A stretch of 64,000 bases of DNA, from the NCBI RefSeq assembly GCF_003481985.1, contig NZ_QUMD01000017.1, forward strand, positions 1 to 64,000, given 5' to 3'. Below, piece after piece: positions 1 to 9,514 of the stretch (its first letter is position 1; each line of letters begins with the position of its first letter). The position numbers were made by a program, and so were the translations under genes. The notes beneath the pieces are model-generated. The model was not told the DNA's origin and searched no databases. It saw only the letters and a program-made list of their open reading frames with translations. This DNA is from Clostridium sp. OF09-36 (GTDB taxonomy: Bacteria > Bacillota > Clostridia > Lachnospirales > Lachnospiraceae).

Positions 1-210
1 AAGAAATTGATATGCCCGTAACCGGGCTGAGCAGTACAAAAACAATAAAAGTAGCTGTGTAACCCACCTGGGTAGCAGTAAGGGTGTCATGGACGCACCC
101 CTGAAACTACGGAGCTATGCTTCGTAATCAGATGCTCGGTAATTCAATTGCCAATGTAGTTCACAATGTTGTACAGTACATAATGATTCAGAAAAAAAGT
201 GGGAGTTATC
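1..210 (+). other. hairpin-rich region upstream of recQ
   Basis: No coding sequence is convincing here. Several short stems can be drawn: GCCCG (14-18) with CGGGC (23-27), ACCC/GGGT around 62-73, and GGGTG/CACCC around 83-101. Such a series of small hairpins fits the 3' part of a structured RNA whose 5' end lies outside the window, or a recQ leader. I considered 6S RNA but cannot identify it from the bases alone. Confidence 0.3.
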
Positions 211-2255
211 ATGAGCAACAATCCGAATACAAAGGATGGGTACCCGGACGATCCATCCTGGGAAAGCCTGTTTGAAATGGCCGGGGACTATGAAGGCCAA
301 TACGAAGACCAGTATGAAAACCAATACGAAGACCAGTATGCCGGGGCTGGTCCGGAAACAATGCAGGATTATGATCCGGCAAATTTTTATGAAGATTCCT
401 CGCAGCAGGAAACGCAATACCATACGCCGGAGGAGGCCTTGAAAGTTCTGTTCGGATACGATTCCTTCCGGCCTGGGCAGAAGTCAGTCATCGACAGTAT
501 CTTATCTGGAAGGGATGCATTTGCTGTCATGCCGACCGGGGCCGGAAAGTCCGTCTGCTACCAGATCCCGGCTGTCCTGCTTCCTGGCATTACGCTCGTT
601 GTTTCACCACTGATCTCGCTGATGCAGGATCAGGTGAAGGCATTGAACCAGGCTGGCGTTTCTGCGGCATACATCAACAGTGCACTGTCGGAGAAAGCCT
701 TTTTTGAGACCGTGGATAAGGCAAGACAGGGCCGGTATAAGATCATTTACGTCGCGCCGGAGCGTTTGCTCACCGATGGATTTTTAAACCTTGCAAGAGA
801 AGTCCAGATTTCCATGGTAACGGTCGATGAGGCCCATTGTATTTCGCAGTGGGGACAGGATTTCAGGCCAAGCTACATGAAAATCGTGGAATTTGTAAAC
901 CTTCTGGCAAACGGCCTGTTATGAGTGCATTTACGGCGACTGCGACAGAGCGTGTGCGGGAGGATATCGTATGCACCCTTGGACTGATCAATCCCTATAC
1001 GCTGATAACTGGATTTGACCGGGAAAATTTATTTTTCCAGGTGGACAAGCCAAAAAATAAAGACCAGTATATTGTAGATTATATTGGAAAACATCCGGGT
1101 GACAGCGGGATCATTTACTGCGCAACGAGAAAAAATGTAGACAATCTGTATGAACTGCTAAAGGGCAGAGGCATCTCGGTTGCGAAATATCATGCCGGAA
1201 TGGGTGCGGCCCAGCGAAAGCAGATGCAGGATGATTTTGTATTCGATTATACCAGTATCGTGGTTGCGACCAACGCGTTCGGTATGGGAATCGATAAGTC
1301 GAACGTCCGGTTTGTCATTCATTACAATATGCCGCAGAGCATGGAGAATTATTACCAGGAGGCTGGCAGAGCGGGAAGGGATGGACTGTATTCCAAGTGT
1401 ATCCTGCTGTTCTCGCCGCAGGATATCGCGATCAACCGCTTTCTGTTAGACCATAAAGACCTGTCGGATCTCGATTATGCAGACCGGGAAACGGTGAAGG
1501 AGCGGGATCTGAGCCGGCTTTTGGTCATGGAACGCTACTGCTATACAACGGAATGCCTGCGTAATTATATCTTAAAATATTTTGGAGAAAACCCGGGAAA
1601 GCCCTGCGGGGATTGCGGCAACTGCCTGCGGGAATTTGAAACGCTGGATATGACGCAGGCGGCCAGGCAGATCATAAACTGTGTCTATGAAGCAAAGGGC
1701 CGGTATGGAAAGACGATCATCATCGATACGGTGGCGGGAGCAAAGACCGCACGATTAGCGGAAATCGTGGCAAATGCATATAAGTCCTATGGGGTTCTGG
1801 CTTCCTTTAAAAGAAACCTGCTGCGGCGTCTGGTGGACCAGCTGGTGCTGGAGGGTTATCTGCAGGTTGGAGACTACCAGGTGATCCGGATGGGAGATAT
1901 CAGCGCCCTGAAAGATCCGGATACCAAGGTATTGGTTAAGATCACCGATGAGGATAAGATGCCGGAGAAAACGGCAAAACCGAAGAAAACAGCCAGAAGA
2001 ACGGAAGCACTTACCTCTGCCGGCTTTCAGCTGTTTGATAAACTTCGTACCCTCCGCCTGGAGATCGCCCGGGAAGAGCACGTACCGCCTTATATTATTT
2101 TCAATGACAAGACTTTGATTGACATGGCTGCGAAGGCACCTGCTTCCCGGGAAGAAATGCTGGATGTGTCCGGCGTAGGCGAACACAAATATGCGAAATA
2201 CGGGGAACGGTTCCTTGCTGTCATCGAGGACTGGGCGCGTGTCCGCAAACAGTAG
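211..2255 (+). CDS. recQ: ATP-dependent DNA helicase RecQ (one frameshift)
   Basis: RecQ-family 3'-5' DNA helicase for recombination and replication-fork repair. The ATG at 211 follows GGGAG (201-205). Walker A PTGAGKS lies near residue 108 and the DEAH box near 206, followed by SQWGQDFRPSY. The second RecA-like domain carries the ATNAFGMGIDKSNVRFVIH and QEAGRAGRDG motifs, then come a four-Cys zinc site (CGDCGNC), a winged-helix region and a C-terminal HRDC domain. The reading frame breaks near 911, where one base is missing between the DEAH segment and the SAFTATATERV motif; both halves are otherwise intact, so a sequencing deletion is likelier than a pseudogene. Unusually, about 75 residues precede the helicase domain, including a Tyr/Glu/Gln repeat (YEDQYENQYEDQY). 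Confidence 0.9.
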
Positions 2256-2320
2256 CGGCATGGGCGTAACCGTGATCGATGCATCTACCCGAGGACTGGG
2301 CGCGTGTCCGTAAACAGTAG
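2225..2320 (+). repeat. direct repeat of the recQ 3' end
   Basis: The last 31 bases of recQ, including its stop codon (2225-2255), recur at 2290-2320 with a single C-to-T difference. The two copies are 65 bases apart. The second copy is non-coding and lies between recQ and dinB. It looks like a local duplication of the gene end. Confidence 0.85.
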
Positions 2321-2385
2321 CAGGTGAAAAAAGTGAGAACATTGGAAACAAGTTACGATATACGATAGGAGCGGCGAGATCATAT

Positions 2386-3621
2386 ATGGACCGGTTGATT
2401 TTTCATGTTGATGTAAACAGCGCATTTTTATCCTGGGAGGCGGCAAAGCGTGTCCGGGAGGGCCTGCCCGATCTTCGGGAGATTCCGTCCTGCATTGGCG
2501 GGGACCCGAAGTCGCGGCGCGGCATTGTTGTGGCAAAGTCGATTCCGGCGAAAAAATATGGGGTAACTACGGGCGAACCCGTGTCCATGGCACTGCAAAA
2601 ATGCCCGGGACTTGTCTGTGTGCCGGGTGATTTTGTGCTTTATGAAAGATGTTCCCATGCTTTTAAGGATATCTGTGCTTCCTATGCACCCGTTATGGAG
2701 TCATTTTCCATCGATGAAGTTTTCCTCGATATGAGCGGCACGCACCTGGTCTATCCGGACCCGGTGGCACTGGCACATGAGATCAAAGATAAGATCCGCG
2801 ATGAGCTCGGATTTACCGTTAACATAGGAATTGGAACAAATAAGCTTCTGGCAAAGATGGCATCGGATTTTGAAAAGCCGGATAAAGTCCATACCCTGTT
2901 TCCTTCCGAAATTCCGGCAAAAATGTGGCCACTCCCGGTGCGGGATCTTTTGTTTCTGGGGAAAGCTTCCGAGCAGAAGCTTGTGCAGTCTGGGATCAGA
3001 ACGATCGGGGAGCTGGCGCATTATCCGGAGGATGGACTGAAACGCCTGCTGGGGGAGAAGGCCGGGCATCAGATGCATCAGTATGCAAATGGCGCCGACG
3101 ATTCCCCGGTCCGGGCAGAACGGGAAGAAGCCAAAGGCTACAGTGCGGAAACGACGACAGAGGAAGACCTTGTGACCTACGAACAGGCCTTTGCGATATT
3201 GCTGGCCCAGTGCGACGTGGTTTCTGCCAGAATGCGTCGTGATGGGAAAAAGTGCAGCTGTGTAGGTGTTACTTACCGGACGCTGGACTTTAAGACAAGA
3301 TCGCATCAGAAAAAGCTTGCAAATTCTACCGATGTGACGGAAGAAATCTTTGCGCAGGTAAAGACCTTGCTGTATGAATGCTGGAAATGCCAGCCCCTGC
3401 GCCTGATCGGCCTTTCCTTAACGGATCTGACGTCAGACGATTTCTGGCAGATGTCGATGTTTGAGGACGACAGAAAGCATGAGAAGCAGAAAATGGTCGA
3501 CGGGGCGGTCGATGATATCCGCAAGCGCTTTGGCAATGGCATGATCGTACGCGGCAGCACAATGAATACAGCCGCCCAGGTTGCCCGCAAGGCACGAGCG
3601 CAGATGGATCATAAGAAATAA
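2386..3621 (+). CDS. dinB: DNA polymerase IV (Y-family)
   Basis: Error-prone translesion DNA polymerase of the Y family, 411 residues, the usual length for DinB/Pol IV. The palm carries the first metal site in DVNSAF near the N-terminus and the signature SIDEVFLDMSG near residue 107. The thumb has the helix-hairpin-helix region (KASEQKLVQSGIRTIGEL), and a little-finger domain follows (YSAETTTEEDL onward). It is co-directional with recQ and the following dus gene, giving a repair/maintenance trio. No LexA-type operator is evident upstream. The reading frame is intact. Confidence 0.92.
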   Translation: MDRLIFHVDVNSAFLSWEAAKRVREGLPDLREIPSCIGGDPKSRRGIVVAKSIPAKKYGVTTGEPVSMALQKCPGLVCVPGDFVLYERCSHAFKDICASYAPVMESFSIDEVFLDMSGTHLVYPDPVALAHEIKDKIRDELGFTVNIGIGTNKLLAKMASDFEKPDKVHTLFPSEIPAKMWPLPVRDLLFLGKASEQKLVQSGIRTIGELAHYPEDGLKRLLGEKAGHQMHQYANGADDSPVRAEREEAKGYSAETTTEEDLVTYEQAFAILLAQCDVVSARMRRDGKKCSCVGVTYRTLDFKTRSHQKKLANSTDVTEEIFAQVKTLLYECWKCQPLRLIGLSLTDLTSDDFWQMSMFEDDRKHEKQKMVDGAVDDIRKRFGNGMIVRGSTMNTAAQVARKARAQMDHKK

Positions 3622-3668
3622 CCGTTGCTGTTTGCAGATTTGAAATGTGAAGTATACAGGAGACAAAT

Positions 3669-4658
3669 ATGGAGTACTTATTTGCGCCGATGGAGGGCAT
3701 TACCGGCTATGTGTTCCGGAATGCCCATCACCGGCACTTTCATGGAATAAAGGAGTATTACACGCCATTTATTTCCCCAAACCAGACACGGAAGCTGACT
3801 CCGCGGGAATTGCAGGATGTGCTTCCGGAGCACAATGAGGGGATTCCGGTCATTCCCCAGATCCTGACCAACAAGGCAGATGATTTTTTGTGGGCTGCAG
3901 AGCGGCTGAAGGAGCTTGGATACCGGGAGGCCAATCTGAATCTGGGGTGCCCGTCTGGTACGGTGGTGGCAAAAAAACGCGGATCGGGCTTTCTGGAATA
4001 TCCGGTTGCGCTTGATGAATTTTTGTACCGGGTTTCAGATGGCATCGAAAGGCTGGATATGGAATGGTCCATAAAAACGCGGATCGGAAAATCGGATCCG
4101 GAAGAATTTGAAGAGCTGCTTTCTATTTATAACCGCTATTCCTTAAAAAACCTGATCATCCACCCAAGGGTCCAGACGGATTACTATAAAAATCATCCGC
4201 ATATGGAAGCGTTTGCCCTTGCGGAACAGGAAAGTAAAAATCCGGTTATTTACAATGGGGATCTGTTTTGCGGTGATGATATAAAAAGGTTTGCGGATGC
4301 TTATCCGAAGGTGTCTGCCGTGATGCTGGGGCGCGGGCTTTTAACCAATCCGCACTGGCTGAGGATGCAGCCCGGCTTTCTGAAACGGATAAAGGGACAC
4401 TTCTTACGGCAGCCGGATCCGGGCGTTCCATGAGGATGTGCTGGAGGGATACCGGAAAGTCATTCCCGGAGACAAGAATGTACTATTTAAAATGAAGGAG
4501 CTCTGGACCTATCTGGCGAAGCGTTTGAGGACAGCGCAAAGCCTATGAAAAAGATCCGCAAGGCCCAGCGGATGGAGGAATACCGTGCAGCTGTGGAAGC
4601 TCTTTTGCTGGAGAAGCCGGTCTGCAGTGTGCCAAGATTTCCGGGTTGGAATCGCTAG
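3669..4658 (+). CDS. tRNA-dihydrouridine synthase (multiple frameshifts)
   Basis: FMN-dependent Dus family enzyme that reduces uridines in tRNA. The start at 3669 follows AGGAG (3658-3662). The N-terminal APMEGITGYVFR motif, the catalytic-loop region NLNLGCPSGTVVAKKRGSG with its Cys, and the FMN-binding segment YNGDLF..AVMLGRGLLTNP are clear. The intact frame ends at 4433, but family sequence continues in other frames: ALAEDAARL from about 4352, RAFHEDVLEGY from about 4417 and EAFEDSAKPMKKIRKAQ from about 4518. One missing base at each of about 4352, 4416 and 4516 restores a full-length protein ending near 4658. Three lesions in one gene make a true pseudogene possible, though they match the deletion pattern seen elsewhere in the window. 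Confidence 0.82.
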
Positions 4659-4781
4659 GCTGGGAAATGGGTGGTTTGTAAAACCGCATATGGAAGCCGG
4701 AGACAGGCTGAAAGCAGGAAGGAAAGACAGCGGGTATGCATGCGCGTTCAGGGAGCAAATGAGGAAGCGGGGGAAAGAATT

Positions 4782-5171
4782 ATGGCAGTGAATGTAGTTG
4801 CGGTGGACAATGCACCGGATCTGCTGGAGAAGATCACATACATTTTCCAGAATATGGAGGGAGTCAATCTGCTCGGGACCTTTGAGGAAGCAGTGGCGGT
4901 TGTGGAATTTGTAAAGGAAAATCCGGTAGATATGGTGTTTACGGATATTGTAATGCCAGATATCAGTGGCATCAGCCTGGCCTCGGAGCTTCATAAGCTC
5001 GAGTCAGCTCCGGCAGTGGTCCTGATGTCCAGTATCCCGGGCTTTTCACTGGAGGCGTGGAAAATCCAGGCGTATGGTTTTATCGAAAAGCCCTATACGA
5101 AACACGATATCGTAAAAATGGTAGAACGCTACCGTATAGAAAAAAATATGGAAAAACAAAATGAAAGTTGA
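4782..5171 (+). CDS. stand-alone response regulator receiver protein
   Basis: A 129-residue CheY-like receiver with no output domain. The acidic pocket is VDNAPD, the phosphoacceptor Asp lies in VFTDIVMPD, the conserved Ser in LMSS and the Lys in FIEKPY. The C-terminal segment after the Lys resembles receivers of LytTR regulators, but the protein ends about 20 residues later. An in-frame ATG exists upstream, yet the start at 4782 is preferred because GGGGGAAAG precedes it and the receiver fold begins at once. No histidine kinase is nearby, so its partner is unknown. A role in protein-protein phosphorelay is inferred from the fold only. Confidence 0.8.
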   Translation: MAVNVVAVDNAPDLLEKITYIFQNMEGVNLLGTFEEAVAVVEFVKENPVDMVFTDIVMPDISGISLASELHKLESAPAVVLMSSIPGFSLEAWKIQAYGFIEKPYTKHDIVKMVERYRIEKNMEKQNES

Positions 5172-5249
5172 CGTGGCTTTTGGGCGGAATTATAATGAGA
5201 AAAGCAAAAAAACCAGAATGAAAAAAGCGAAAAATCAGGAGGAGTAATT

Positions 5250-6407
5250 ATGAAAGATATTTCAATTTCCGATGCGGTTCTTTATGTAGGTGCAGATGAT
5301 AAAACACTGGATATTTTCGAGAGCCAGTACCCAATCCCGAATGGGGTCAGCTATAACTCTTATGTGATCATGGATGAGAAGATAACGGTAATGGATACCG
5401 TAGATAAGCGGGCAACCGATGAGTGGTTTGCAAATCTGGCCAGAGTGCTTGGAGACAAAAAACCAGCTTATCTGGTCGTATCCCATATGGAGCCGGATCA
5501 TGCTGCAAACATCAAGAATTTTGCAGACCGTTACCCGGAGGCAAAGCTCGTAGGAAATGCAAAAACCTTTGCGATGATGGACCAGTTCTTTGAGATGGAC
5601 CTGACAGACCGCAAGGTTGTTGTAAAAGAAGGTGAGACCTTAAGTCTTGGCGCACACACCCTGCAGTTCTTTATGGCACCGATGGTCCACTGGCCAGAGG
5701 TTATGGTAGCTTATGAGCAGAGCGAGAAGATCCTGTTTTCTGCAGATGGCTTTGGCAAGTTTGGTGCACTGGATGCAGAAGAGGAGTGGGATGAAGAGGC
5801 AGCCCGCTACTTCCTTAACATTGTAGGAAAATACGGCGTGCAGGTACAGGGCCTGTTAAAGAAGGCCTCTGGTCTGGACATCCAGATGATCTGCCCGCTG
5901 CACGGCCCGGTCTTGAAAGAAAACCTGGGCCACTATATCGGAAAATACCAGACCTGGAGCACCTACAAGCCTGAGAAGCATGGTGTAATGGTCGCATATG
6001 CCTCCATTCATGGCAATACCGCACAGGCAGCAGAGGAGATGGCAGAAATGCTCCGGGCAAATGGGGAAGAGGCAGAGATCTTCGACCTGGCCCGCACCGA
6101 CGTTTCTCTGGCAGTGCGCAAGGCATTTTACTATGACCGTCTGGTGCTGGCAGCAGCAACCTACGACGGCGGCGTATTCCCGTGCATGGAAGAGTTTTTA
6201 CTGCACTTAAAATCCAAAAACTTCCAGAAGCGTACCGTTGGACTCATTGAGAACGGTTCCTGGGCACCGCTCGCAGCAAAGATCATGCGCGGCATCTTAG
6301 AGCCGATGAAGGATGTCCATGTCCTGGAGCAGGTGGTAACCATCAAATCCGCAGTGCATGAAGACACCAGAGAAGCCATGAAAGCGATGGCAGATGCGCT
6401 GAAGTAA
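5250..6407 (+). CDS. flavodiiron protein (A-type flavoprotein)
   Basis: Cytoplasmic O2 and/or NO reductase of strict anaerobes, 385 residues. The N-terminal metallo-beta-lactamase-like domain has the diiron ligand motif HMEPDH (His79, Glu81, Asp83, His84), further ligand segments (VHWPEVMV, SADGFGKFG) and LHGPV. The C-terminal flavodoxin domain starts with VAYASIHGNTAQAAEEM near residue 249 and would bind FMN. There is no C-terminal rubredoxin or flavin reductase domain, so electrons must come from a separate rubredoxin. A strong AGGAGG (5237-5242) precedes the start and a terminator follows, so it is probably monocistronic. Confidence 0.9.
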   Translation: MKDISISDAVLYVGADDKTLDIFESQYPIPNGVSYNSYVIMDEKITVMDTVDKRATDEWFANLARVLGDKKPAYLVVSHMEPDHAANIKNFADRYPEAKLVGNAKTFAMMDQFFEMDLTDRKVVVKEGETLSLGAHTLQFFMAPMVHWPEVMVAYEQSEKILFSADGFGKFGALDAEEEWDEEAARYFLNIVGKYGVQVQGLLKKASGLDIQMICPLHGPVLKENLGHYIGKYQTWSTYKPEKHGVMVAYASIHGNTAQAAEEMAEMLRANGEEAEIFDLARTDVSLAVRKAFYYDRLVLAAATYDGGVFPCMEEFLLHLKSKNFQKRTVGLIENGSWAPLAAKIMRGILEPMKDVHVLEQVVTIKSAVHEDTREAMKAMADALK

Positions 6408-6436
6408 ACAATTTAAACATTATTATTAAAGTATTA

Positions 6437-6472
6437 GGACCGTGGAAGTTGCCTTCGGCACTTCCACGGTCC
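6437..6472 (+). terminator. terminator after the flavodiiron gene
   Basis: A 13-bp perfect stem begins GGACCGTGG at 6437 and closes at 6472 around a short loop containing CTTCGG, followed by a T-rich stretch (ATTATTTTAT). It separates the flavodiiron gene from the metal-resistance operon. Confidence 0.85.
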
Positions 6473-6501
6473 ATTATTTTATGATCAATTGTTATATTTG
6501 C

Positions 6502-6554
6502 TTGACATTCACACAATATGTGGTAATATAAACATATGAATAGTTGTTCATGTG
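6502..6554 (+). promoter_or_regulatory. promoter and SmtB/CadC-type operator
   Basis: TTGACA (6502-6507) and TAATAT (6524-6529) are 16 bases apart. Immediately downstream, 6533-6554 contains an inverted repeat, CATATGAAT ... GTTCATGTG, matching the TGAA-n-TTCA operator pattern known for ArsR/SmtB repressors. A repressor bound there would sit over the transcription start. This supports autoregulation of the following operon, with release upon metal binding. Confidence 0.85.
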
Positions 6555-6576
6555 AATGTAGAAACGGAGGAATGCT

Positions 6577-6963
6577 ATGACTGAGGCGGAAAAAATCCAG
6601 ATCGAGCAGGAAGTGGAAGAGGGCTCCTGCGAATTCATGCATGTTCATGAGGAAATCGTGAAAAAAGTGGAAGGCGTCATGCCGGACGAGCAGCAGCTTT
6701 TAGACCTGTCAGAGTTTTTTAAGGTGTTTGGGGATTCTACCAGGATCAAAATCCTGTACGTCCTCAGCCAGTCGGAAATGTGTGTCTGTGACATTGCAAC
6801 ACTGCTGCAGATGGGGCAGTCGGCGATTTCCCACCAGCTCAGGGTATTAAAGCAGATGCGTCTGGTATCATTCCGGCGCGACGGAAAAACCGTATTTTAT
6901 AAGCTGGCCGATGCCCATATCCAGGCAATCCTGGCTCAGGGCATGGAGCATATCAGCGAGTAG
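6577..6963 (+). CDS. ArsR/SmtB-family metal-sensing repressor, CadC-like
   Basis: A 128-residue winged-helix repressor. The core has FGDSTRIKILYVLSQSE, then the metal-binding motif MCVCD and the recognition helix QSAISHQLRVLKQMRLV. The two cysteines of CVC plus an N-terminal Cys18 followed by His residues match the alpha3N-type Cd/Pb/Zn site known from CadC. It stands directly downstream of an ArsR-type operator and upstream of a free HMA protein and a P1B ATPase, so it most likely derepresses efflux when Cd, Pb or Zn rises. The exact inducing metal is inferred. Confidence 0.9.
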   Translation: MTEAEKIQIEQEVEEGSCEFMHVHEEIVKKVEGVMPDEQQLLDLSEFFKVFGDSTRIKILYVLSQSEMCVCDIATLLQMGQSAISHQLRVLKQMRLVSFRRDGKTVFYKLADAHIQAILAQGMEHISE

Positions 6964-7027
6964 GACGCAGTGGAACATGAAAATAATAAAAATACAAAAA
7001 GAAAATGATAGAAAAGGAGATCATATC

Positions 7028-7252
7028 ATGAAGAAGATCATCAAATTAGAGGGTTTATGCTGTGCAAACTGTGCTGCAAAGATTGAGGAGGGCGTGAAAA
7101 AATTAGATGGCGTGAACAGCGCCAGCTTAAGCTTTATGACCCAGCGTCTCATTATGGAAGTAGAGGACGGCAGAGAAGACGAGCTGGTTGAGGCAGCAAG
7201 AGCCGTGGCTGCAAAGATTGAACCGGAGGCTGAATTTAAAGTGCTTCGTTAG
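7028..7252 (+). CDS. heavy-metal-associated (HMA) domain protein
   Basis: A 74-residue ferredoxin-like HMA domain on its own. The metal site is GLCCANCAAKIE, a CxxC (Cys12, Cys15) with an extra Cys11 in front. The start at 7028 follows AAAAGGAGA. It precedes a P1B ATPase that has no HMA domain of its own, so the two genes probably represent a split version of the usual fused transporter, with this protein delivering or sensing the metal. The extra Cys suits soft divalent metals, but that is inference. Confidence 0.85.
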   Translation: MKKIIKLEGLCCANCAAKIEEGVKKLDGVNSASLSFMTQRLIMEVEDGREDELVEAARAVAAKIEPEAEFKVLR

Positions 7253-7288
7253 TCTGGCTATTCTAATCTCGCACGGAAAGGAAAATCT

Positions 7289-9150
7289 ATGACAAAAAAA
7301 CAGAAAAAAATGGTGATCCGCCTTGCGGTCAGTGCCGTTTTCTTTGTGATTGCCATGAGTTTGGAAAAAAAGGTTTCCTGGGCCTGGATCCCATTTGTAT
7401 TATCGTATCTTGCAGCAGGCTATGATATTCCGCTGCGTGCCTGCCGGAACTTAAAAAACGGGCAAGTGTTCGATGAAAATTTTCTGATGACCATTGCTAC
7501 GTTTGGCGCTTTTGCAATCGGCTCCCTGGAAGAGGCGGTTGCGGTCATGCTGTTTTATCAGGTTGGTGAGCTTTTCAACGACTATGCGGTGAATAAATCC
7601 AGAAAGTCTATTACCGACCTGATGGATATCAACCCGGAATATGCCAATCTGTTAAGAGATGGCGCAGAAGAGCAGGTCGATCCTTACGAGGTGGAGATTG
7701 GTGATACCATCATCATCGGCCGGGAGAGAAGGTCCCGTTAGACGGTATTGTGCTGGAGGGAAGCTCCACACTGGATACCAAGGCGCTGACCGGGGAATCG
7801 ATGCCGGAAGAGGTAAATGCCGGACAGAATATCGTGAGCGGTTCGATCAACTTAACCGGTGTCTTAAAGGTACAGACCACAAAGCTCTTTGACGATTCAA
7901 CCGTAGCAAAGATCCTGGAGCTGGTGGAAAACGCAAGCTCCAGAAAGGCAAAGGCAGAGGCCTTTATCACCCGCTTTGCCCGTGTATACACACCGGCAGT
8001 TGTGATCTTAGCTGCACTTCTGGCGGTGCTTCCTCCGCTTGCTTTGGGTGGGGCATGGAGTACCTGGGTTTACCGTGCGTGCAGCTTTCTGGTTGTTTCC
8101 TGCCCGTGCGCACTGGTTATTTCTGTTCCGCTGAGCTTTTTTGGCGGTCTTGGGGCAGCATCCAGACAGGGCATTCTTATGAAAGGAAGCAACTATCTGG
8201 AAGCCATGGGCAGTCTGGATACGGCAGTGTTTGATAAAACAGGTACCCTGACAACCGGTAAATTTGAAGTGACTGATGTTGCACCGGTGCATGGCAGCAG
8301 GGAAGAACTTCTGGAGCTGGCTGCACTTGGGGAGTACAATTCCAACCACCCGATCGCGCTGTCGGTTAAGAAGGCTTATGGAAAAGAGGCAGATACCAGC
8401 CGGATCGGTGAAGTGGAAGAAATCTCCGGCCATGGTATCCATGCGCAGATCCTGAAAGATGGGGTCTGGAAGAATCTGTACATTGGAAACCAGAAGCTGA
8501 TGGACAGCCAGAAGGTGAAGGTGGATACTCCTGCAGCAGTCCTTGGGACCACCCTGTATCTTGCAGAGGAGGACACCTATTTAGGCTGTATCGTGATCTC
8601 TGACAGTGTCCGCCCGGATGTTCCGGCTATGCTGGCAGGGTTAAAGAAGCAGGGCGTAAATAAGCTGGTCATGCTGACCGGAGACAAAGAAGAGGTTGGC
8701 AAAAAGGTGGCAGAATCCATTGGGATTACCCATGTATTTGGAAACCTTCTCCCGGGCGATAAGGTTGCAAAGGTGGAGCAGCTTCTGAAAGAAAAGCCGG
8801 AAGGAAAGACGCTGGCCTTTGTCGGGGACGGCATCAACGATGCGCCGGTTTTAGCCCGTGCAGATGTTGGCATTGCTATGGGCGGAATCGGATCCGATGC
8901 GGCAGTGGAGGCAGCCGATGTAGTCATCATGGATGATGAGCCGTCCAAGATCGTAGATGCGATCTGCATTGCCCGAAAAACCGTAGGGATCGTGAAACAG
9001 AATATCATCTTTGCAATCGCGGTAAAAATCCTGGTGCTGGTCCTGGTTGCCCTTGGTTATGTAGGCATGTGGGCAGCAGTATTTGGCGATGTTGGTGTTT
9101 CGGTGCTTGCGATCCTGAATGCGATCCGGGCTTTGAGCTACAAAAAATAA
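7289..9150 (+). CDS. P1B-type heavy-metal-transporting ATPase (one frameshift)
   Basis: Membrane ATPase exporting Zn/Cd/Pb-type ions, about 620 residues once rejoined. Visible are the actuator motif TGES, the membrane CPC (VSCPCALVISVPL), the phosphorylation motif DKTGTLT, the N-domain SNHPIA, and GDGINDAP. The last helices carry NIIFAIAVKIL and FGDVGVSVLAILN, the Lys and Asp-Gly pattern typical of the Zn/Cd/Pb (P1B-2) subgroup. There is no N-terminal HMA domain; the upstream gene supplies one. The frame breaks near 7717: one missing base restores a RPGEKVPLDGIVLEG-like actuator segment, so this is probably a sequence error in an intact gene. Confidence 0.88.
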
Positions 9151-9266
9151 TGCAAGTTCTGGCACACCTTAGACCGTAGGGCATTACAGGAATGTGCAAT
9201 GGCTGCAATAATAAAAAGTTATGCCAGATAAGAATATTTGGCATAGGAAACAGAAATAGTCTCATG

Positions 9267-9295
9267 TTGACAAAAAAGAGGGAAGCTGTTATCAT
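9267..9295 (+). promoter_or_regulatory. promoter of glnA
   Basis: TTGACA (9267-9272) and TATCAT (9290-9295) are 17 bases apart. Transcription from here would give a leader of about 210 bases before the glnA start codon. Confidence 0.65.
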
Positions 9296-9342
9296 CAGTA
9301 ACATGAAAATCCCTTTGTTGTTGGTGCAATGGGACGTAACGG

Positions 9343-9478
9343 AACGAGGGCGTTTCAGAAAAGCCGTGAATGCGGCTTTCTTGGTGCCCTCGTTTCTTTG
9401 ATTTCATATGATCATGTCGGAGTCAAAAGGTCAAAAATCCTCATGCGAGCAAGCTTGCACCGGATTTCCGGCCTTTTG
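9343..9478 (+). promoter_or_regulatory. glnA leader with two hairpins (putative attenuator)
   Basis: First, AACGAGGGC (9343-9351) pairs perfectly with GCCCTCGTT (9386-9394), enclosing an inner 7-bp stem AAAGCCG/CGGCTTT (9360-9379) with a six-base loop; a T-rich run follows, so it looks like an intrinsic terminator ahead of the gene. Second, 9424-9478 folds as three stacked stems: CAAAAGG/CCTTTTG, AAATCC/GGATTT and TGCGAG/CTTGCA. A terminator inside the leader plus an ANTAR protein gene just after glnA suggests control by transcription antitermination. I do not see the classic ANTAR pair of hexaloops with A1 and G4. Confidence 0.6.
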
Positions 9479-9514
9479 TTCCTGGTATCATCATATCATG
9501 GAAGGGAGATTGGC

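Noticed and set aside
115..423. Minus-strand open frame opposite the recQ start
   Set aside because: It mirrors the recQ N-terminal repeat, lacks a convincing ribosome site and has a low-complexity product.
5172..5249. Additional small gene between the receiver and the flavodiiron protein
   Set aside because: Only A-rich sequence and the ribosome site of the next gene are present.
9329..9514. In-frame extension of glutamine synthetase upstream of 9515
   Set aside because: It would translate through the terminator-like hairpins; the standard N-terminus and a good ribosome site are at 9515.
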